Assembly: GCA_032718475.1 (NCBI GenBank)
Contig: JAUCBJ010009041.1
Location: 62,001-126,000, forward strand
Length of the DNA: 64,000 nt
Reading direction: 5' to 3'
Source: Nemertoderma westbladi
Lineage: Eukaryota > Xenacoelomorpha > Nemertodermatida > Nemertodermatidae
Shown here piece by piece: positions 34,860 through 46,312 of the stretch. Both the position numbers and the translations under genes were made by a program. The notes below the pieces were generated by a model, which was not told the origin of the DNA, ran no database searches, and was given only the letters and a program-made list of their open reading frames with translations. Position 1 is the first letter of the stretch. Each line of letters begins with the position of its first letter.

Positions 34860-35419
34860 TTTTTTTTAAATTTTTTTCAAATTTTTTATTTTTTTCGAAT
34901 TCGCGGGTTGACTAATTAACCAAAAATAATTTATGCAATTATTTATTTAAATGCAAAGGCTTTTTAGAGGGATGGTCATCAAGTGCCAAAAATTTCATCA
35001 TTTGTGCACAATGATATCGTGAATGGATCCTATTACCAGAATTTTGATAGATGCCTCTGTTCAAAATTTATTTAAAAAAAAAACGATTTTTTGCCGGATT
35101 TTTGACAGATTTCGCCATTTTTGGCCAAAAATTGACACTTGACACATTTTGTTATATATTTCAGCTATAACAAAGAAAATAAAAACAGAGGTAATAGGGG
35201 GTCGCCAAATAATCATTCATGCCAAATCTCAAGAATTCGTTAATTTTTAGAAAAGCCTTTGCGTTTTGAAATTAAAATTTGCATTCTTCATAAAACGCAT
35301 TTAAAGTTTATGCTTAGGGTAATTCTGTCCAATGAAATGTTAGAATGCACACAACCGCACTGAAAATTTTATTGCAAGGGTTTTCCGGGTCGGTGATTTC
35401 ATTTCTAAAGTCAGTTTAC
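34860..35419. other. AT-rich non-coding stretch
   Basis: Long T and A runs and no supported gene or inverted repeat. The right boundary of the polymerase element is probably in or just left of this stretch. Confidence 0.4.
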
Positions 35420-35950
35420 TCATTTGACAGAGTCAAGGCTGTCTGTCATTGCTGTCTGTCTGTCCGTCGAAATATAACCGACAGCTGAACAGAGAAACAG
35501 ACAATGTGAATGACATCAAACACGAAAACTGACATCGGAAATGAAAATTTTTAGCTAGTTGGTATGCATTCCTATTACTTTGACAGACAGATCGCTGGAC
35601 AGACAGAAAAACCGATAGACAGACATAGTAGGTTTTGTTAATAGTGTAAATTGACATCGGAAATGAAATCAGCAACCAGGATTACCCCCATAACAAAACT
35701 TTTATCTAGTTGGAATGTTTTCCTTATATTTTGACAGACTGGCAGACGGACATACAGACAGACCGACAATAAGAGAGACAGACTGACAGACAGACATAGA
35801 GACAATAGTTTTAGTTAAAAGTGAAAACTGACGTTTGGAATGAAATCAGCGACCAGGTAAACCCCCATAGCATAACTTTTAACTAGAAATAATGTTTTTG
35901 TTATATTTTGACAGATAAACCGTCAGAAACACAATGCCAGACAGACAATT
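35420..35950. repeat. Diverged ~180-bp tandem repeat rich in CAGA
   Basis: About three units share gacatcggaaatgaaat (or gacgtttggaatgaaatc), ctagttgga/ctagaaataatg, atattttgacagac and a cagacagacata run. They are non-coding. Confidence 0.7.
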
Positions 35951-36633
35951 TTCACAGAAATTTACCCAGAGTAAATCAGAGCAGAGCATCATCACTCATA
36001 ACTTTTGAACTACATTAGCTATTAACAAACGGTTTGAAGTTTTGAAATCCTCATAAAAATCTGCACTAGAGGGGATTGTAATCAAACATTGATTTTCTGA
36101 ATTAGTAAACCCCCCCCCCCCCCCCCCCCTAACACGTGCGATGAGCCATTTCAGTATAAATTTTGAAATCGAAACTGGAAACCGTTTTATTTCACTACGA
36201 GTACCATGATGCAACCTTTAACTCATTGTATTATGTTTTATGACAAGCTGATGTTACTGTATTGTATTATTTTGAAGTTTGACTTGAAAGGCGCTATATA
36301 AGTAAATTTATATTACTATTAATATTACTGATAATGAAAGGGGCGGTGGTAATTAAAAACACGATAACACCCTAATTTAAACATTAAATTGAGGTTGTTT
36401 AGGGTATATTTAAATCATTTTACTGATATCTTAAACTTCGCACATGTTATTGAGACTTAGAGTTAAAATATAGTTCGATAAACAGTAATTTCTTAGAGTG
36501 AAAATATAACCTAATAGGTAATATTGCATAATTCTTACTTACAGTTCTATAAAGATTTCATAAAGTGAAAATATTAGGTATATTGCATAAGTTCGAGAAA
36601 AGCTACAAAGTTCGAGTTTGTAATACAAGTTAA
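35951..36633. other. Non-coding 3' flank of TMEM209 with a poly-C tract
   Basis: It contains a C homopolymer at about 36110-36129 and AT-rich DNA with a partly repeated aaagtgaaaatat/attgcataa motif near 36499-36590. No gene is seen. The TMEM209 3' UTR should begin at its right end. Confidence 0.4.
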
Positions 36634-38388
36634 TCAGTCGGTGGGTTCATCGAAGATAGATAGAACATTCAACCCGGAGTGGTCTAGGTTAATCCGGTCC
36701 AACACACCGCACCGATGGTCCTTAATATACAGGAAGAATAGAACGATAGCGTGGAATATCGCGTCCCTGCTGGGGCCTAGGTCGAAGGTGCGGCGTTCCA
36801 GAACCAGCTGGAACCTCGGCGGAAACGAGTGGCTCTGGTAGATAACCATCTGGTTCTCAGAGTCCCCGCAAGGCGGCTTCATAGGCGACTTGACAACGTA
36901 ATTCTGGGAGAATGAGTTCTTGTGCTCTGGGTTGAATACCATTCGGGAGTCCATATAGCAGCAGAACATGTGAAGGACGATATCCGAGTCGGTGGGGAGA
37001 CTGTCCTTAGAGTTGGAGGGGTAATCCTCGTCGTTCGTGTTAAATTCAGCTAAACAGCCGCCCTTAGCTAGGAGAGAGATGCGTTTAACTAGGTAGTCTT
37101 GGTTCGGTGATAGTTCGAGGTAGGGGATGAGTTGGGATAACTTCGGGATGTGTCTAGTGGATAGAATCCGCAGCGATGCCAACGAGGCTAATCCCAGTCG
37201 GCCTTCTAGCATCCCCAGTCGCAGAAGGTGCTCGTTAACTTCGGAGAAAGCCGAGTCGATTCGGTGGAAGATTGTGGCGGCCAACCACATCCGGAGACGA
37301 CCGGACCAGAGCGAGAGAAGTGACGGGGTTGTCTGGAAGTAGGCGAGTAGAGCGGTGTTCGCGGAAAGTCGTCCCGGGGATCGGTTAGTGGTGGGAGCTG
37401 GGGTCGAAGGAGATGGTTGGTAAATGGACCGGGAGAGGGAGGGCAGTAGGTCCCACCACGAACGGGCGCAGCTCCACAGGGAAGGACGGAAGGACTGGTC
37501 GGTGGGTCGGAAGGAAGGGGGACGGTAGAGGGAGTCGTAGGGAGAATGGTCGGCGTAGCCGCTGGTGTAGAGGGGGGAGGGGGCGGGGAAAGAAGAGGGA
37601 GAACCGTGGAGGGGAGGGGAGCAGGTGTGGAACAGGTTGGGTGAGAGAATGGATGAAGAGATAGGAGTTTGTTGGGAGTAAGAGTGGTCCAGGGAGGTGT
37701 GTTTAATTAGGGAGTTAGCTAGGAACGTTCTAGAAGGGGAAATGGAGGGGCGGCGGGCTGGGGATGGAGTTCTTCGGTTCCCCGGATAAAATATAGAACC
37801 CGCAGATCCCGGACTGTAGTGGTTGAGAGTCGAGAAACTTTGGTTGAAGTAGGAAGATCGTTCGTGAATCAATCCGGTGAGGCCAGGGGTGCTGATGCTG
37901 TGGGAGAGATAGAAGTTGTCCCGTTGGTAGGGAGGCGGAGTTAGGTATGAGTTTGTGGAGGATCTGCGGGGCGGGGTGGACAGGGAGAACTCTACGGGTG
38001 GTTGCGGAGAGTCGGAACGGGACGGCTGGCGCTTATTAGCAACCGTGTTCCCCGTAATTCCACGCAGAACGGCCCACATCTTGGCGAATCTAACGAACCA
38101 CACGCTGCTGTTCAGGAGGAAGACGACCGCTATTGCGCTCTCGAGAAGAGTCACAGCGTGCCAATAGCCGAAACCGAGAAAATTACACAGGGAGATCTCT
38201 AGGAGGAATACAATAGCTAGTAGAAGGTTGAGAGACCCCCAGCCCAACGCCCAAGCCTGATTGCGCCTCGCAAAGTGTTTCTCGAATATGTAAGAAATGT
38301 AGGGGCTGTGCAATGCCCCGGCAGATTTACGTTTCACGTTATCTCCGCTACCGGTAGACATATTATAGTCGAAGGACACATCCATCAT
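36634..38388 (-). CDS. TMEM209: TMEM209, nuclear envelope membrane protein
   Basis: A complete intronless 584-residue frame, close to the usual size of the family (about 560 in human). TMEM209 is a nuclear-envelope membrane protein reported to interact with nucleoporin NUP205. Two adjacent transmembrane segments are clear at about 48-70 (LGWGSLNLLLAIVFLLEISL) and 77-99 (LLESAIAVVFLLNSSVWF). A long Ser/Pro-rich, probably disordered region with many SP/TP sites follows (about 125-330). The conserved C-terminal domain ends the protein, with LGMLEGRLG, YLVKRISLLAKGGCLAEF and near the end DAIFHAIVLFFLYIKDHRCG. The start chosen is the first ATG; an ATG at residue 2 is equivalent. Lack of introns is unusual if the orthologue is multi-exonic elsewhere. 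The GC-richer coding DNA stands out from its AT-rich flanks. Confidence 0.9.
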   Translation of the reverse strand: MMDVSFDYNMSTGSGDNVKRKSAGALHSPYISYIFEKHFARRNQAWALGWGSLNLLLAIVFLLEISLCNFLGFGYWHAVTLLESAIAVVFLLNSSVWFVRFAKMWAVLRGITGNTVANKRQPSRSDSPQPPVEFSLSTPPRRSSTNSYLTPPPYQRDNFYLSHSISTPGLTGLIHERSSYFNQSFSTLNHYSPGSAGSIFYPGNRRTPSPARRPSISPSRTFLANSLIKHTSLDHSYSQQTPISSSILSPNLFHTCSPPLHGSPSSFPAPSPLYTSGYADHSPYDSLYRPPSFRPTDQSFRPSLWSCARSWWDLLPSLSRSIYQPSPSTPAPTTNRSPGRLSANTALLAYFQTTPSLLSLWSGRLRMWLAATIFHRIDSAFSEVNEHLLRLGMLEGRLGLASLASLRILSTRHIPKLSQLIPYLELSPNQDYLVKRISLLAKGGCLAEFNTNDEDYPSNSKDSLPTDSDIVLHMFCCYMDSRMVFNPEHKNSFSQNYVVKSPMKPPCGDSENQMVIYQSHSFPPRFQLVLERRTFDLGPSRDAIFHAIVLFFLYIKDHRCGVLDRINLDHSGLNVLSIFDEPTD

Positions 38389-39031
38389 CAGGCAATAACG
38401 TCACACGTGTGTCGACTGCTAGTTAGTATCTGTCAGTCTGTTATATTTAATCTGTAATTATCGTCAGTACCAGAGTAGGCTACAGCAGTACCCTAACCAG
38501 CTAACCCTACCCACTACCTAGGTACCGGTACCGGTATAGCAGGCGTTACGCTGTTACAGCCTACAGGCAACGAACAGACTGACATGTACATGATGTACAA
38601 AATAAATAAACAAAAATTAGTTCAGCTGTTCAGGTAAAACAATTTATTATATGAAATATACTTTTCATGCCCTATATTTTTTACTTCCTATCACCTATGC
38701 CCTAGGGCCTATATAATTACTTTAATGCCCTATATAATTTTATTACTTTTTAGTTTTTATGCCCTATATTTTTTACTAATTACTAGGTCTCATACTGAAG
38801 CTTTAGGTCCTCTAGCGTTACTAGAGTTAAGCGCTAGCTTTTAGGTCCTGGAGCGGCGTTAAGTCCTGTAGCATATATCTGACTGCAGGACTGGTTTTCT
38901 AATTCACTGATTTTACAATATTCCCCACTCTCGTTTATTGTTTAGGTTCCTTTCAACTCGCTTCTGTACTTGCTCCTTTATTAACCTGCCTGGTTTTGGG
39001 TGACAGGGGGGAAACTATGGACGCAAATCCC

Positions 39032-39090
39032 ATCTTGGCGAATTAATATCCCGCCTCAATGTTTAAATTCTCAATTTGGTAAAGATCCTA
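39032..39090 (-). repeat. Partial copy of the dispersed ~90-bp repeat
   Basis: It contains attaatatcccgcctcaatg and aaattctcaatttgg, as in the copy at 43412-43497. A plus-strand fragment starting gtttattg lies about 100 bp to the left at 38933. Confidence 0.5.
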
Positions 39091-39908
39091 AATTCGTCAA
39101 CACCGGGGTCAATTTTTTTTAATAGCTAATTAACATCTGAGTTTATTTTTTTACCAGCACATTATTGTATTTTATGGATTCAATAGTGATTAATTGATTA
39201 TTGGTACCGTTTTTGAAAAATTTCCCAGTCTTGTGGATAATAATTTTAATTCAATATTATGTTACCTTAGTAGACTAGTACTGTAGGTTGTCCGTTGTGG
39301 TGTATACCGTTTGACACAATTTCGTCGTAGATGGTTTTAAATTAAAAAACAAAGTGTCATTTTCCGTCCCGTCACTATTTGGTTGACTATTATTAATGCT
39401 ACATTTCTATGAAAGACTTAATTTGTATGAAACTGTACAAAGTTCTGAGACGTTACTATATTCAGCAAGTTAGAGCCTCAATGGTTAAGTAGTTTTGTAC
39501 TGGACGCTGCATAACATGTTCGTGACTGGACGGAATTTTATATTAATTCCGTCCCGTCACGGGCGACGAGTTCCTGGAATTCCTATTTTACTTATATTAC
39601 TGGTCAACAGAGCAACGATGTCTGTGAGCATTGAGAGAAGTTAACATAGGCCTACAGTTTTAGTACGGCAAATATTTACCTTGTCCATCTGTCCGTCTAT
39701 ATGTCTGTCTGTCCATATATGTCTGGATCAATTTTTGGTTCTATCACTTTTGCGTACCGATAGATGTTAGTGTATCATACTGCCATATACATGATTGCTT
39801 TGCTACTGACTTCTTACTACAATCAGTATCGGTATTTTTTGGGGTATAGAGTGCGACTAGGGGTACCGGTACTGACTGTCTGACCATGTAACTACTGACT
39901 GTCTGACC

Positions 39909-39998
39909 ATATGGTTTCCCTCAATTGGTAAAGTGACCGCTTATTGTTTTGGTTATAAAAGCATGCCTCTGAAACCTGCTCCTTTCCCTCAATTGAGT
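39909..39998 (+). repeat. Copy of the dispersed ~90-bp repeat
   Basis: It contains cttattgttttggttata, then gaaacctgctcctttccctc and aattgag, the fullest match to the 43412 copy, in reverse orientation to it. Confidence 0.65.
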
Positions 39999-42116
39999 GT
40001 TTCAGTGTTTCTGAAAACCAACCAACGGTGTTTTGGACACTTTTGAAAAAAAAATGTCCATCAGTACACTATTGCGACTTCCCCCAATTTTTGAATGTCA
40101 ACATATCGCGGCAAAATCAATAGCTACAGTACTGTACAGTAGGTAGGCAAATTAAATTAAATTTGTAGGCCCATGTTTGTTTGTTAAAAACATTGTATCA
40201 CATCGCAAGATATTTGCACTTTGTTGCTCTTGGTGGCTGGCTGAGCCATTGCTGCGAACTGAAACAATATTTTACTACTTTCAGTTTCAGTTCGAATAAA
40301 ACTGTTTATTGGGTATTACAGTTCCAGTTTCCCAAAAAAATAGTTTCAGTTTCGGTTCTAGCTTTGCATTTCCATTTCAAAGTGTTTCCATGGCTTTTTG
40401 AAGTGTTTTCTTACACAGAATCTACAGTTAGTAATTGAATATGATTGTATTTTGAGTCCTGGATTTCAAATTCCCTTCCTTATCACGTCATATTCTAACA
40501 ATTTAATTATTAAAATTCTTTTGACGATATCAATTTTATTAGAAATGGTGTGTTAATGTTGGATGTTCGAGGTCATCATATTAGGCAAGACCTTCGCACT
40601 TTCCGAGGTGCGTCTGAATTCTTATCTTTCTTTGTTTAAAATAAATTGTTGAATTTATTTGTATATTATTGTTTCAAACCTTTAGATCCATAACTTAACA
40701 GTAGGCCTACAGTATATAACGATAAATAATCTTTTTGACGGCGATATTCCACAATTACAGTAGAAGCTACTGTACTGGGTTGTACTCACAAGGCAATGAC
40801 TTATTATTGTCTGTGTTACAGATAATACTGTAGGTTATAGAAATCAGTTCCATTGGTGTGTCCATGGGGGCGCTGTGTCCATGGGGTCGCGCGGTAAATT
40901 AAGTTTAAATTTTGGTGATGCCAACAATACTGTACTTATTATTTGGGGCTTAGGTTTGAATTGGCTTAGTTATGTAAAAGATTTTTATTCTGTCTGATAA
41001 TAAATTCGTGTGAGGGTAGTCTCGGTGGTGTACGAGAAATTTTCTAGACAACTTCAAACTATAATTATTTTGTTGTAATCATGTAATGAAACATATAAGC
41101 TGTTGTGATTATAGAAGATAGAGAGCAGTTAGCGAAATTATTATTTTATTCTATCGGATAGAGTAGTCGGAGAGGAGTCGAGGTGTCAATTGATTAATAG
41201 TAATAAAAGCAGTTGTCATGAATTCAATACAATCGCGCACAAGAAGTGATAAGACAAATTCTCTCTTATTTTTGAAAATAAAACAAGTTGAAATGTTTCA
41301 ATTTAAACCGCGATTTAACAATAAATTTAATTAAATACAACATTTTTATATTATTATTTATTATAGCATAGGACATTTCAGTACACTTAGTAGGCCTACC
41401 CGATAGTCAACAGAAGTACAACTCTGTCTAACTAAAATTCATTCAGCTGGTGTGCCGGTGAGTAACCTTGTAAATATTCCCATATAATTCACTGGGAAGA
41501 GCTATCAGCTGGGTAACAGTTGATGTAGATGTTTGCCTACTGTCTGGGATAGAGTGACTGAGTAAACACAACCTTTCAAAACTAAACTTGGCACAACATT
41601 ATTTCTCTGCAGTTTGGGCCTATTCAATAGCATTCATTTACTAGGCCCTCTCTATCATTTCTTTTTCATGAGCACACCAGCTGGTGTTTCTATCATTGAG
41701 TCTATGGCAATTTTCGTGCAATGGGGATATTTTTCGAAATAAAACAAGTTGAGATATTTCAATTGAAACATATGTTTCAATTTAAACCGCTATTTCACAA
41801 GTACCCATAGAAATCTATTTTCATGTTTCATGCAAAATTTCATCAAAATCGTTAGAGCCGTTTTTGCTCTAAGTCAGTAGTCAGTTGTCAGTAGTCAGTA
41901 GTCAGTAGCTTTTTTTCTTACAGTAATCAAGTCTAACGAGTTGCTAACTAGAGAATCTTACTGCATGGTAGTGAGTCCATTGATAACGACCAGCTGGCTA
42001 TGGTTGCCAGGCAATGTCGTTTATAAACAGGTGAGGAGTCCATACCAGCTGACAAGTGACACCCTAACTGTACCTACCCTACAGTACCGTACTGTAGTTT
42101 AACAGCTGATGCTGTA

Positions 42117-42170
42117 TGTTGAGATTTGTACAGTGTACAATCTCAACACACAGTGTACAATGTACACTGT
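42117..42170. repeat. Two adjacent perfect or near-perfect palindromes upstream of the hydroxylase gene
   Basis: 42117-42148 is a hairpin with arms tgttgagatt and aatctcaaca around tgtacagtgtac. 42150-42170 is acagtgtaca then atgtacactgt. They lie about 200 bp before the start codon and could be protein-binding or cruciform sites. Confidence 0.6.
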
Positions 42171-42373
42171 ATCACTGTATGCAGGTATGCAACCCGTAAG
42201 TCAACATATATTTTTATAAGTCTTGAAATTAATACAGTATATTGATTATTAATCAACAATTTCTTACTTTTTAATTTAGATTCCGCTGGTTGTATTGTAG
42301 TATACTGTAGGCTAGTAATAATAAATTTAAAATATATTCATTTAAGCATTAATCAACTTTGATACCTTGTAAT

Positions 42374-43300
42374 ATGTTGTGTGAGGTAAACGAGTTATAC
42401 GGGGGACGTTTCCTAGCGCTATGGGCAACCCTCACGGTGGGTGCGCTATCGATGCTATTGGTGATGTCCGGCACTCTATTCTGGAAGTATTACGTCAACG
42501 CATCCTACCAATCCTGGCGATACAAATCCAACCCCAAGTACCCACCGGTGGAGAAAATCCGCGACGAGATAATTACAATGTGTAAAGGGTTAATGGCGGC
42601 GACGCTATGTCCCACCGCTGCTATATATATGTGTAACCCGGGATATTCCAAAGCCTATTGCGGTGTAGATAAATACGGTTGGCCGTATCTCATAGGTACC
42701 TTCTTTTTCTGCTGGTGCCTTTCGGATTTCCTAGAGTTCTTCTACCATCGCCTCGGCCATATCTACGACAGCCTCTGGAACATCCACAAGTTCCACCACG
42801 TATTCTACAATCCTTCACCGTTCTCTGTTATTGCCGATGAATATTTAGATCAGTTGGTCCGAGCCTCTCCCATTCTCATATATCCTCTCATCTTCCCAGT
42901 TAACATCGACATGCTTTTCCTTCAGTTCGCGGCGTTTTTCTACGCGTACGGCGTTTACCTCCACTCGGGCCACGAGCTCGACTACCCCGACGCCCATCAC
43001 CCGTGGATAAACACCGCCTTCCAACACTACCTACATCACGCCAAGTCCATCAAGAATAAACCCTACCATACCGGCTTTATGATAAAGTTGTGGGATAATT
43101 TGTTCGGTTCGATCTATCAGGGAGATTGCTTCTGCAGTAAATGCTCCCGAGAGAGCGGCGCTCGCTCAGTGGAGGAGTGGGAGAAAGTTGAGAAACAGGA
43201 TTACTCGCCGCTCTTGGATTTGGAGTTTTGGTGGACCGGCCAGACGAGAGAAACTCGTAAGCTCACTCAAGGGAAAACCATCAGTTTTGCGCCAATGTAA
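42374..43300 (+). CDS. Fatty acid hydroxylase / sterol desaturase superfamily membrane enzyme
   Basis: A complete intronless frame of 308 residues from the first ATG (42374). This superfamily comprises ER-membrane di-iron oxygenases that hydroxylate or desaturate lipids, including C4-methylsterol oxidase, sterol C5-desaturase and FAXDC2. The histidine boxes are all present: HRLGH (H125, H129), HKFHH (H138, H141, H142), HSGHE (H197, H200) and the C-terminal HYLHH (H218, H221, H222). Hydrophobic segments lie at about 13-36, 66-88, 104-122 and 158-192, leaving the histidines on one face of the membrane. The tail (KLWDNLFGSIY, then a Cys pair CFCSKC and a charged end) has no retention signal that I can name. 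Substrate and exact subfamily cannot be told from the sequence. The GC-rich coding DNA contrasts with its surroundings. Confidence 0.85.
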   Translation: MLCEVNELYGGRFLALWATLTVGALSMLLVMSGTLFWKYYVNASYQSWRYKSNPKYPPVEKIRDEIITMCKGLMAATLCPTAAIYMCNPGYSKAYCGVDKYGWPYLIGTFFFCWCLSDFLEFFYHRLGHIYDSLWNIHKFHHVFYNPSPFSVIADEYLDQLVRASPILIYPLIFPVNIDMLFLQFAAFFYAYGVYLHSGHELDYPDAHHPWINTAFQHYLHHAKSIKNKPYHTGFMIKLWDNLFGSIYQGDCFCSKCSRESGARSVEEWEKVEKQDYSPLLDLEFWWTGQTRETRKLTQGKTISFAPM

Positions 43301-44903
43301 TTAATAAGGCACAACTAATACTGCAAAGTATTTATTTATTAATTAAGTTGATTTGATTATTTATAGATACCATTATGGAGTAATATTCTATACAGTATAA
43401 TCGTTTTAATGATTAATATCCCGCCTCAATGTTAAATTCTCAATTTAGGGAAAGGAGCAGGTTACAGTGGCACGTTATTTTAACCAAAACAATAAACTAA
43501 ACAAAATAGAACAGGTTACAGTTTTATTTTTAGGAGTAATCCTCTGTTATTTGCGTCGATTTTCCCCTGGAGAGGGATGAATTTTTATTACGTCGAAGTC
43601 CCCCCCCCCCCCCCCCCCATCCCCCTCCCAATCTGATATCTTCGGAGGGGCTCGATCCTGTTTGGTACAATTCAACCTAAGTATAAATGTTAAGTTTTCT
43701 CGGCCTCATTGGCCATGGAAATCGCACGAAATCTCTGATGACATTGTGAACCTTTATCACTCACTGTCAGTCCCTTTAGAGCATTCATGCTGAAATGACA
43801 GCTGAGTTGCGCTTCTTAATAATACTAGTTAATATTTGCACTAAATAAATAATGGGGTTTATAGGGCCTACTATATTAGTTAAGTTCAGATATAATAATA
43901 TACCGTAACTCACATAAGAACCATCCCAGACTTGTAACTACAGCAGGTAAGTTACTGGTTTTATTTCAACCGGCTTATAATGGATAATCCTTTAGTTTCC
44001 AGCTATCTTATAAATTTACTGTAATATTAATAATATATAATATATTTTATTTTATATGTTAAACGTCTTGTAGGGTGTTTAGTAAAGTAATTAATACATT
44101 ATTTTTACTTAGCAGTATAAGTATTTGTGCTTATCATAAATTAATTTTGAATAATATTTATCTTCATGTGACCGACATACTGTACTGATGGATGTTAATG
44201 TTGTTATTAATTGAAACTATTATTCCTCCTGATCAGCTACGGAGTTTGATAATGTATAACCTTGTATATGTATCCCTGAGTAAAATAACGAGTATATTTC
44301 ATTACGCAAATTTATTTTCTTTCAAAATGAAGTTTTTTATTTGTTTTAACCTGTACGTTCGTCATTCAGTATTGATTATTTTTCTGCAATTTGAATAAAT
44401 AATGTTATCGGTGACACCAGAGATACTCAACATCTGAGCACAGCACTCATCTGAGCGGGACTAATACTGTAACAAACAAAATACGAATTGTATTTAAATA
44501 AATGAGATGCTATCGAAATGAGACCTTAAGGATGTTACTGTAGATAAACAGGCCATTGCGCAAACAATTACGCTTAATCAATATCTGGTTGTCGCACGGC
44601 GTACAGGCCTTGTCATTAATGAGTCATCCACCTACAAACAATACGGCCTAAATAGTTCATCATTGTTTCTACCAACCATTAGAAGTACGATGAAGTGCTC
44701 TTGGAATATTCGCAGAAAGTTTATGTGACAGAAACAACTGATTCTAAAGTATTTGCTCTAAAATTATGCAACACTAAATATTAGTAATAATACTACTAAT
44801 AATAATAACAAAGAGTTGCCTATATATTATATGTTATTTTTTCACTGAATATATGTGATCTATTATTTAATAATTTATTTAACATCAGAAGATTGAGTAG
44901 GAC
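43301..44903. other. Intergenic region downstream of the hydroxylase gene
   Basis: It holds a dispersed-repeat copy, a poly-C tract at about 43600-43618 and a stretch near 43775-43800 (gagcattcatgctgaaatga) resembling the SINE body at 22085-22400. The 68-aa frame at 44192-44398 is AT-driven and is not called as a gene. Confidence 0.45.
43412..43497 (-). repeat. Copy of the dispersed ~90-bp repeat
   Basis: It contains attaatatcccgcctcaatg, aaattctcaatttaggg, aaaggagcaggttacagtgg and ttaaccaaaacaataaac. This is the most complete copy and could serve as the family consensus. Confidence 0.7.
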
Positions 44904-45052
44904 TACAGTACTGTACAGTAGGCCTACTGTACAGTACTGTAGGCCTACTGTACAGTACTGTAGGCCTACTGTACAGTACTGTAGGACTACTGTACAGTAC
45001 TGTAGGCCTACTGTACAGTAGGCCTATTGTACAGTACTGTAGGCCTACTGTA
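44904..45052. repeat. 21-bp self-complementary tandem repeat
   Basis: About seven units of tgtacagtactgtaggccta plus c. Each unit joins two palindromes, GTACTGTACAGTAC-like and GTAGGCCTAC, so every unit and the whole array can fold on itself. One unit has taggactac and one is shortened. Confidence 0.9.
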
Positions 45053-45525
45053 AGGCATCATGACAACAACAATACAATCATTGAAATCGCTGTATCTATG
45101 GTAGCAATATTATAGTCAAATAAATACTCAATATAATAATACTCAAATAAAAAATTTATTTTGTAACACTATATCGCTCTTTCTTTTATTAAAGAATTTA
45201 GCAACAATACATTACCAATTTTTTTTTATGATTTTCCACAGGAAATCGGTTTAATTTACCAATTATATACAATACCAATTACGCAGAACATTTTTTTAAT
45301 TATTACCTCTACCAATTATTAAACTCTTTGGCATTTGGTAAATTAAATAGAGAATAGTGAAAAAAGTTCTACTTTTTTCCCTAATAATTAATAATTTTTA
45401 TTCCAAAATTGTAGCAATACTCAACGCCGTTTGTATTAACAGCGAGTTGTTATTTAGCACTTTACAACTTTAGAGGACATTACAGCATTGTATTGGCCTG
45501 TACATTTAGTATTGTATTTGGTGTT

Positions 45526-45614
45526 ATTGTTTACGTGGTAACCCATGACGGCGTTAAGTAATGTCCACTAAGGGGACATTACTTAACGCCGTCATTGGAT
45601 ACCACGTAAACAAT
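45526..45614. repeat. 89-bp near-perfect hairpin
   Basis: Arms of about 41 bp run from attgtttacgtggta through gacggcgttaagtaatgtcc to the complement ending taccacgtaaacaat, with a loop of about 7 nt and a few mismatches next to ccatgacgg/ccgtcattgg. It looks like a small foldback MITE or a small-RNA precursor. Confidence 0.85.
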
Positions 45615-45885
45615 AGGTGGAAATTTGCCTGACAGCCAGATAGGCCTACTGCATTACCCTACCGGTTGGCAGGGTATTGCTTTTAATAACCAGTATGGCC
45701 TAGCTGTATTATTATAACATGACTCCAAAAGCCACCATAAATATAAGCTAACTTATTTATAACATAATTTATGTCATTTTTACAATTATTTATACAGCAA
45801 CTAATATAATTTGTGCAGTTTCTATCACTTATAATGTATATGTTCAATCATTTCGTAATGTTAAAATTTTGGAATAAAACTACAC

Positions 45886-46020
45886 ACATACTTGTTGCAA
45901 AGCACTTGACAGTGTTCTGATCCTCGTGGCTTTATTTTCACTCACCCACTAACGTTCGTTCGTGTAACAAAGCCACTCGGATCATCACACTGTAAAGTGA
46001 TACTTTACACATAAGTATGT
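45886..46020. repeat. 135-bp imperfect inverted repeat (MITE-like)
   Basis: The left arm starts acatacttgt and includes cagtgttctgatcctcgtgg, ctttatttt. The right arm ends acataagtatgt and includes aagccactcggatcatcaca. The centre is unpaired, about 40 nt. Confidence 0.7.
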
Positions 46021-46131
46021 AAATAGTTAATTATTATTCCATCTTTATACTAGCTAAAATTTGATAATATGATAGTGATTTGATATTGTATTATAAATAA
46101 ATGACTATAATTGTTAACTATTTACACAACG

Positions 46132-46312
46132 ACAGGTTCATTAATTGTACCCCTACGCTAAGGCTCACCTTACTTCGTGGCTCGCACCACAGGTTCATTA
46201 ATGGTACCCCTGCACTAAGGCTCACCTTATTTTGTGACTCGCCCCAAAGTCACTCCGATTGAGTTAGTGGTATCCGTATGCTAAACTCGCTTACTTTCGT
46301 GGCTCAAACCAC
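46132..46312. repeat. 57-bp tandem repeat, about three copies
   Basis: acaggttcatta starts at 46132 and 46189. Each copy carries ctaaggctcacctta and a cgtggctcgcaccac-like end. A third, more diverged copy ends ttcgtggctcaaaccac near 46312. Confidence 0.75.

Larger units (their letters stand above)
38389..42116. other. Intergenic region with dispersed repeats
   Basis: No gene is supported over 3.7 kb. It holds two copies of the dispersed ~90-bp repeat plus a split third, a repeated gccctatattttttact motif near 38670-38775, a direct repeat (aaataaaacaagttgaaatg at about 41277 and a variant at 41737) and a short agtcagt run at about 41874-41910. The 5' side near 38510-38540 has ccggtaccggta palindromes upstream of TMEM209. 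Confidence 0.5.
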
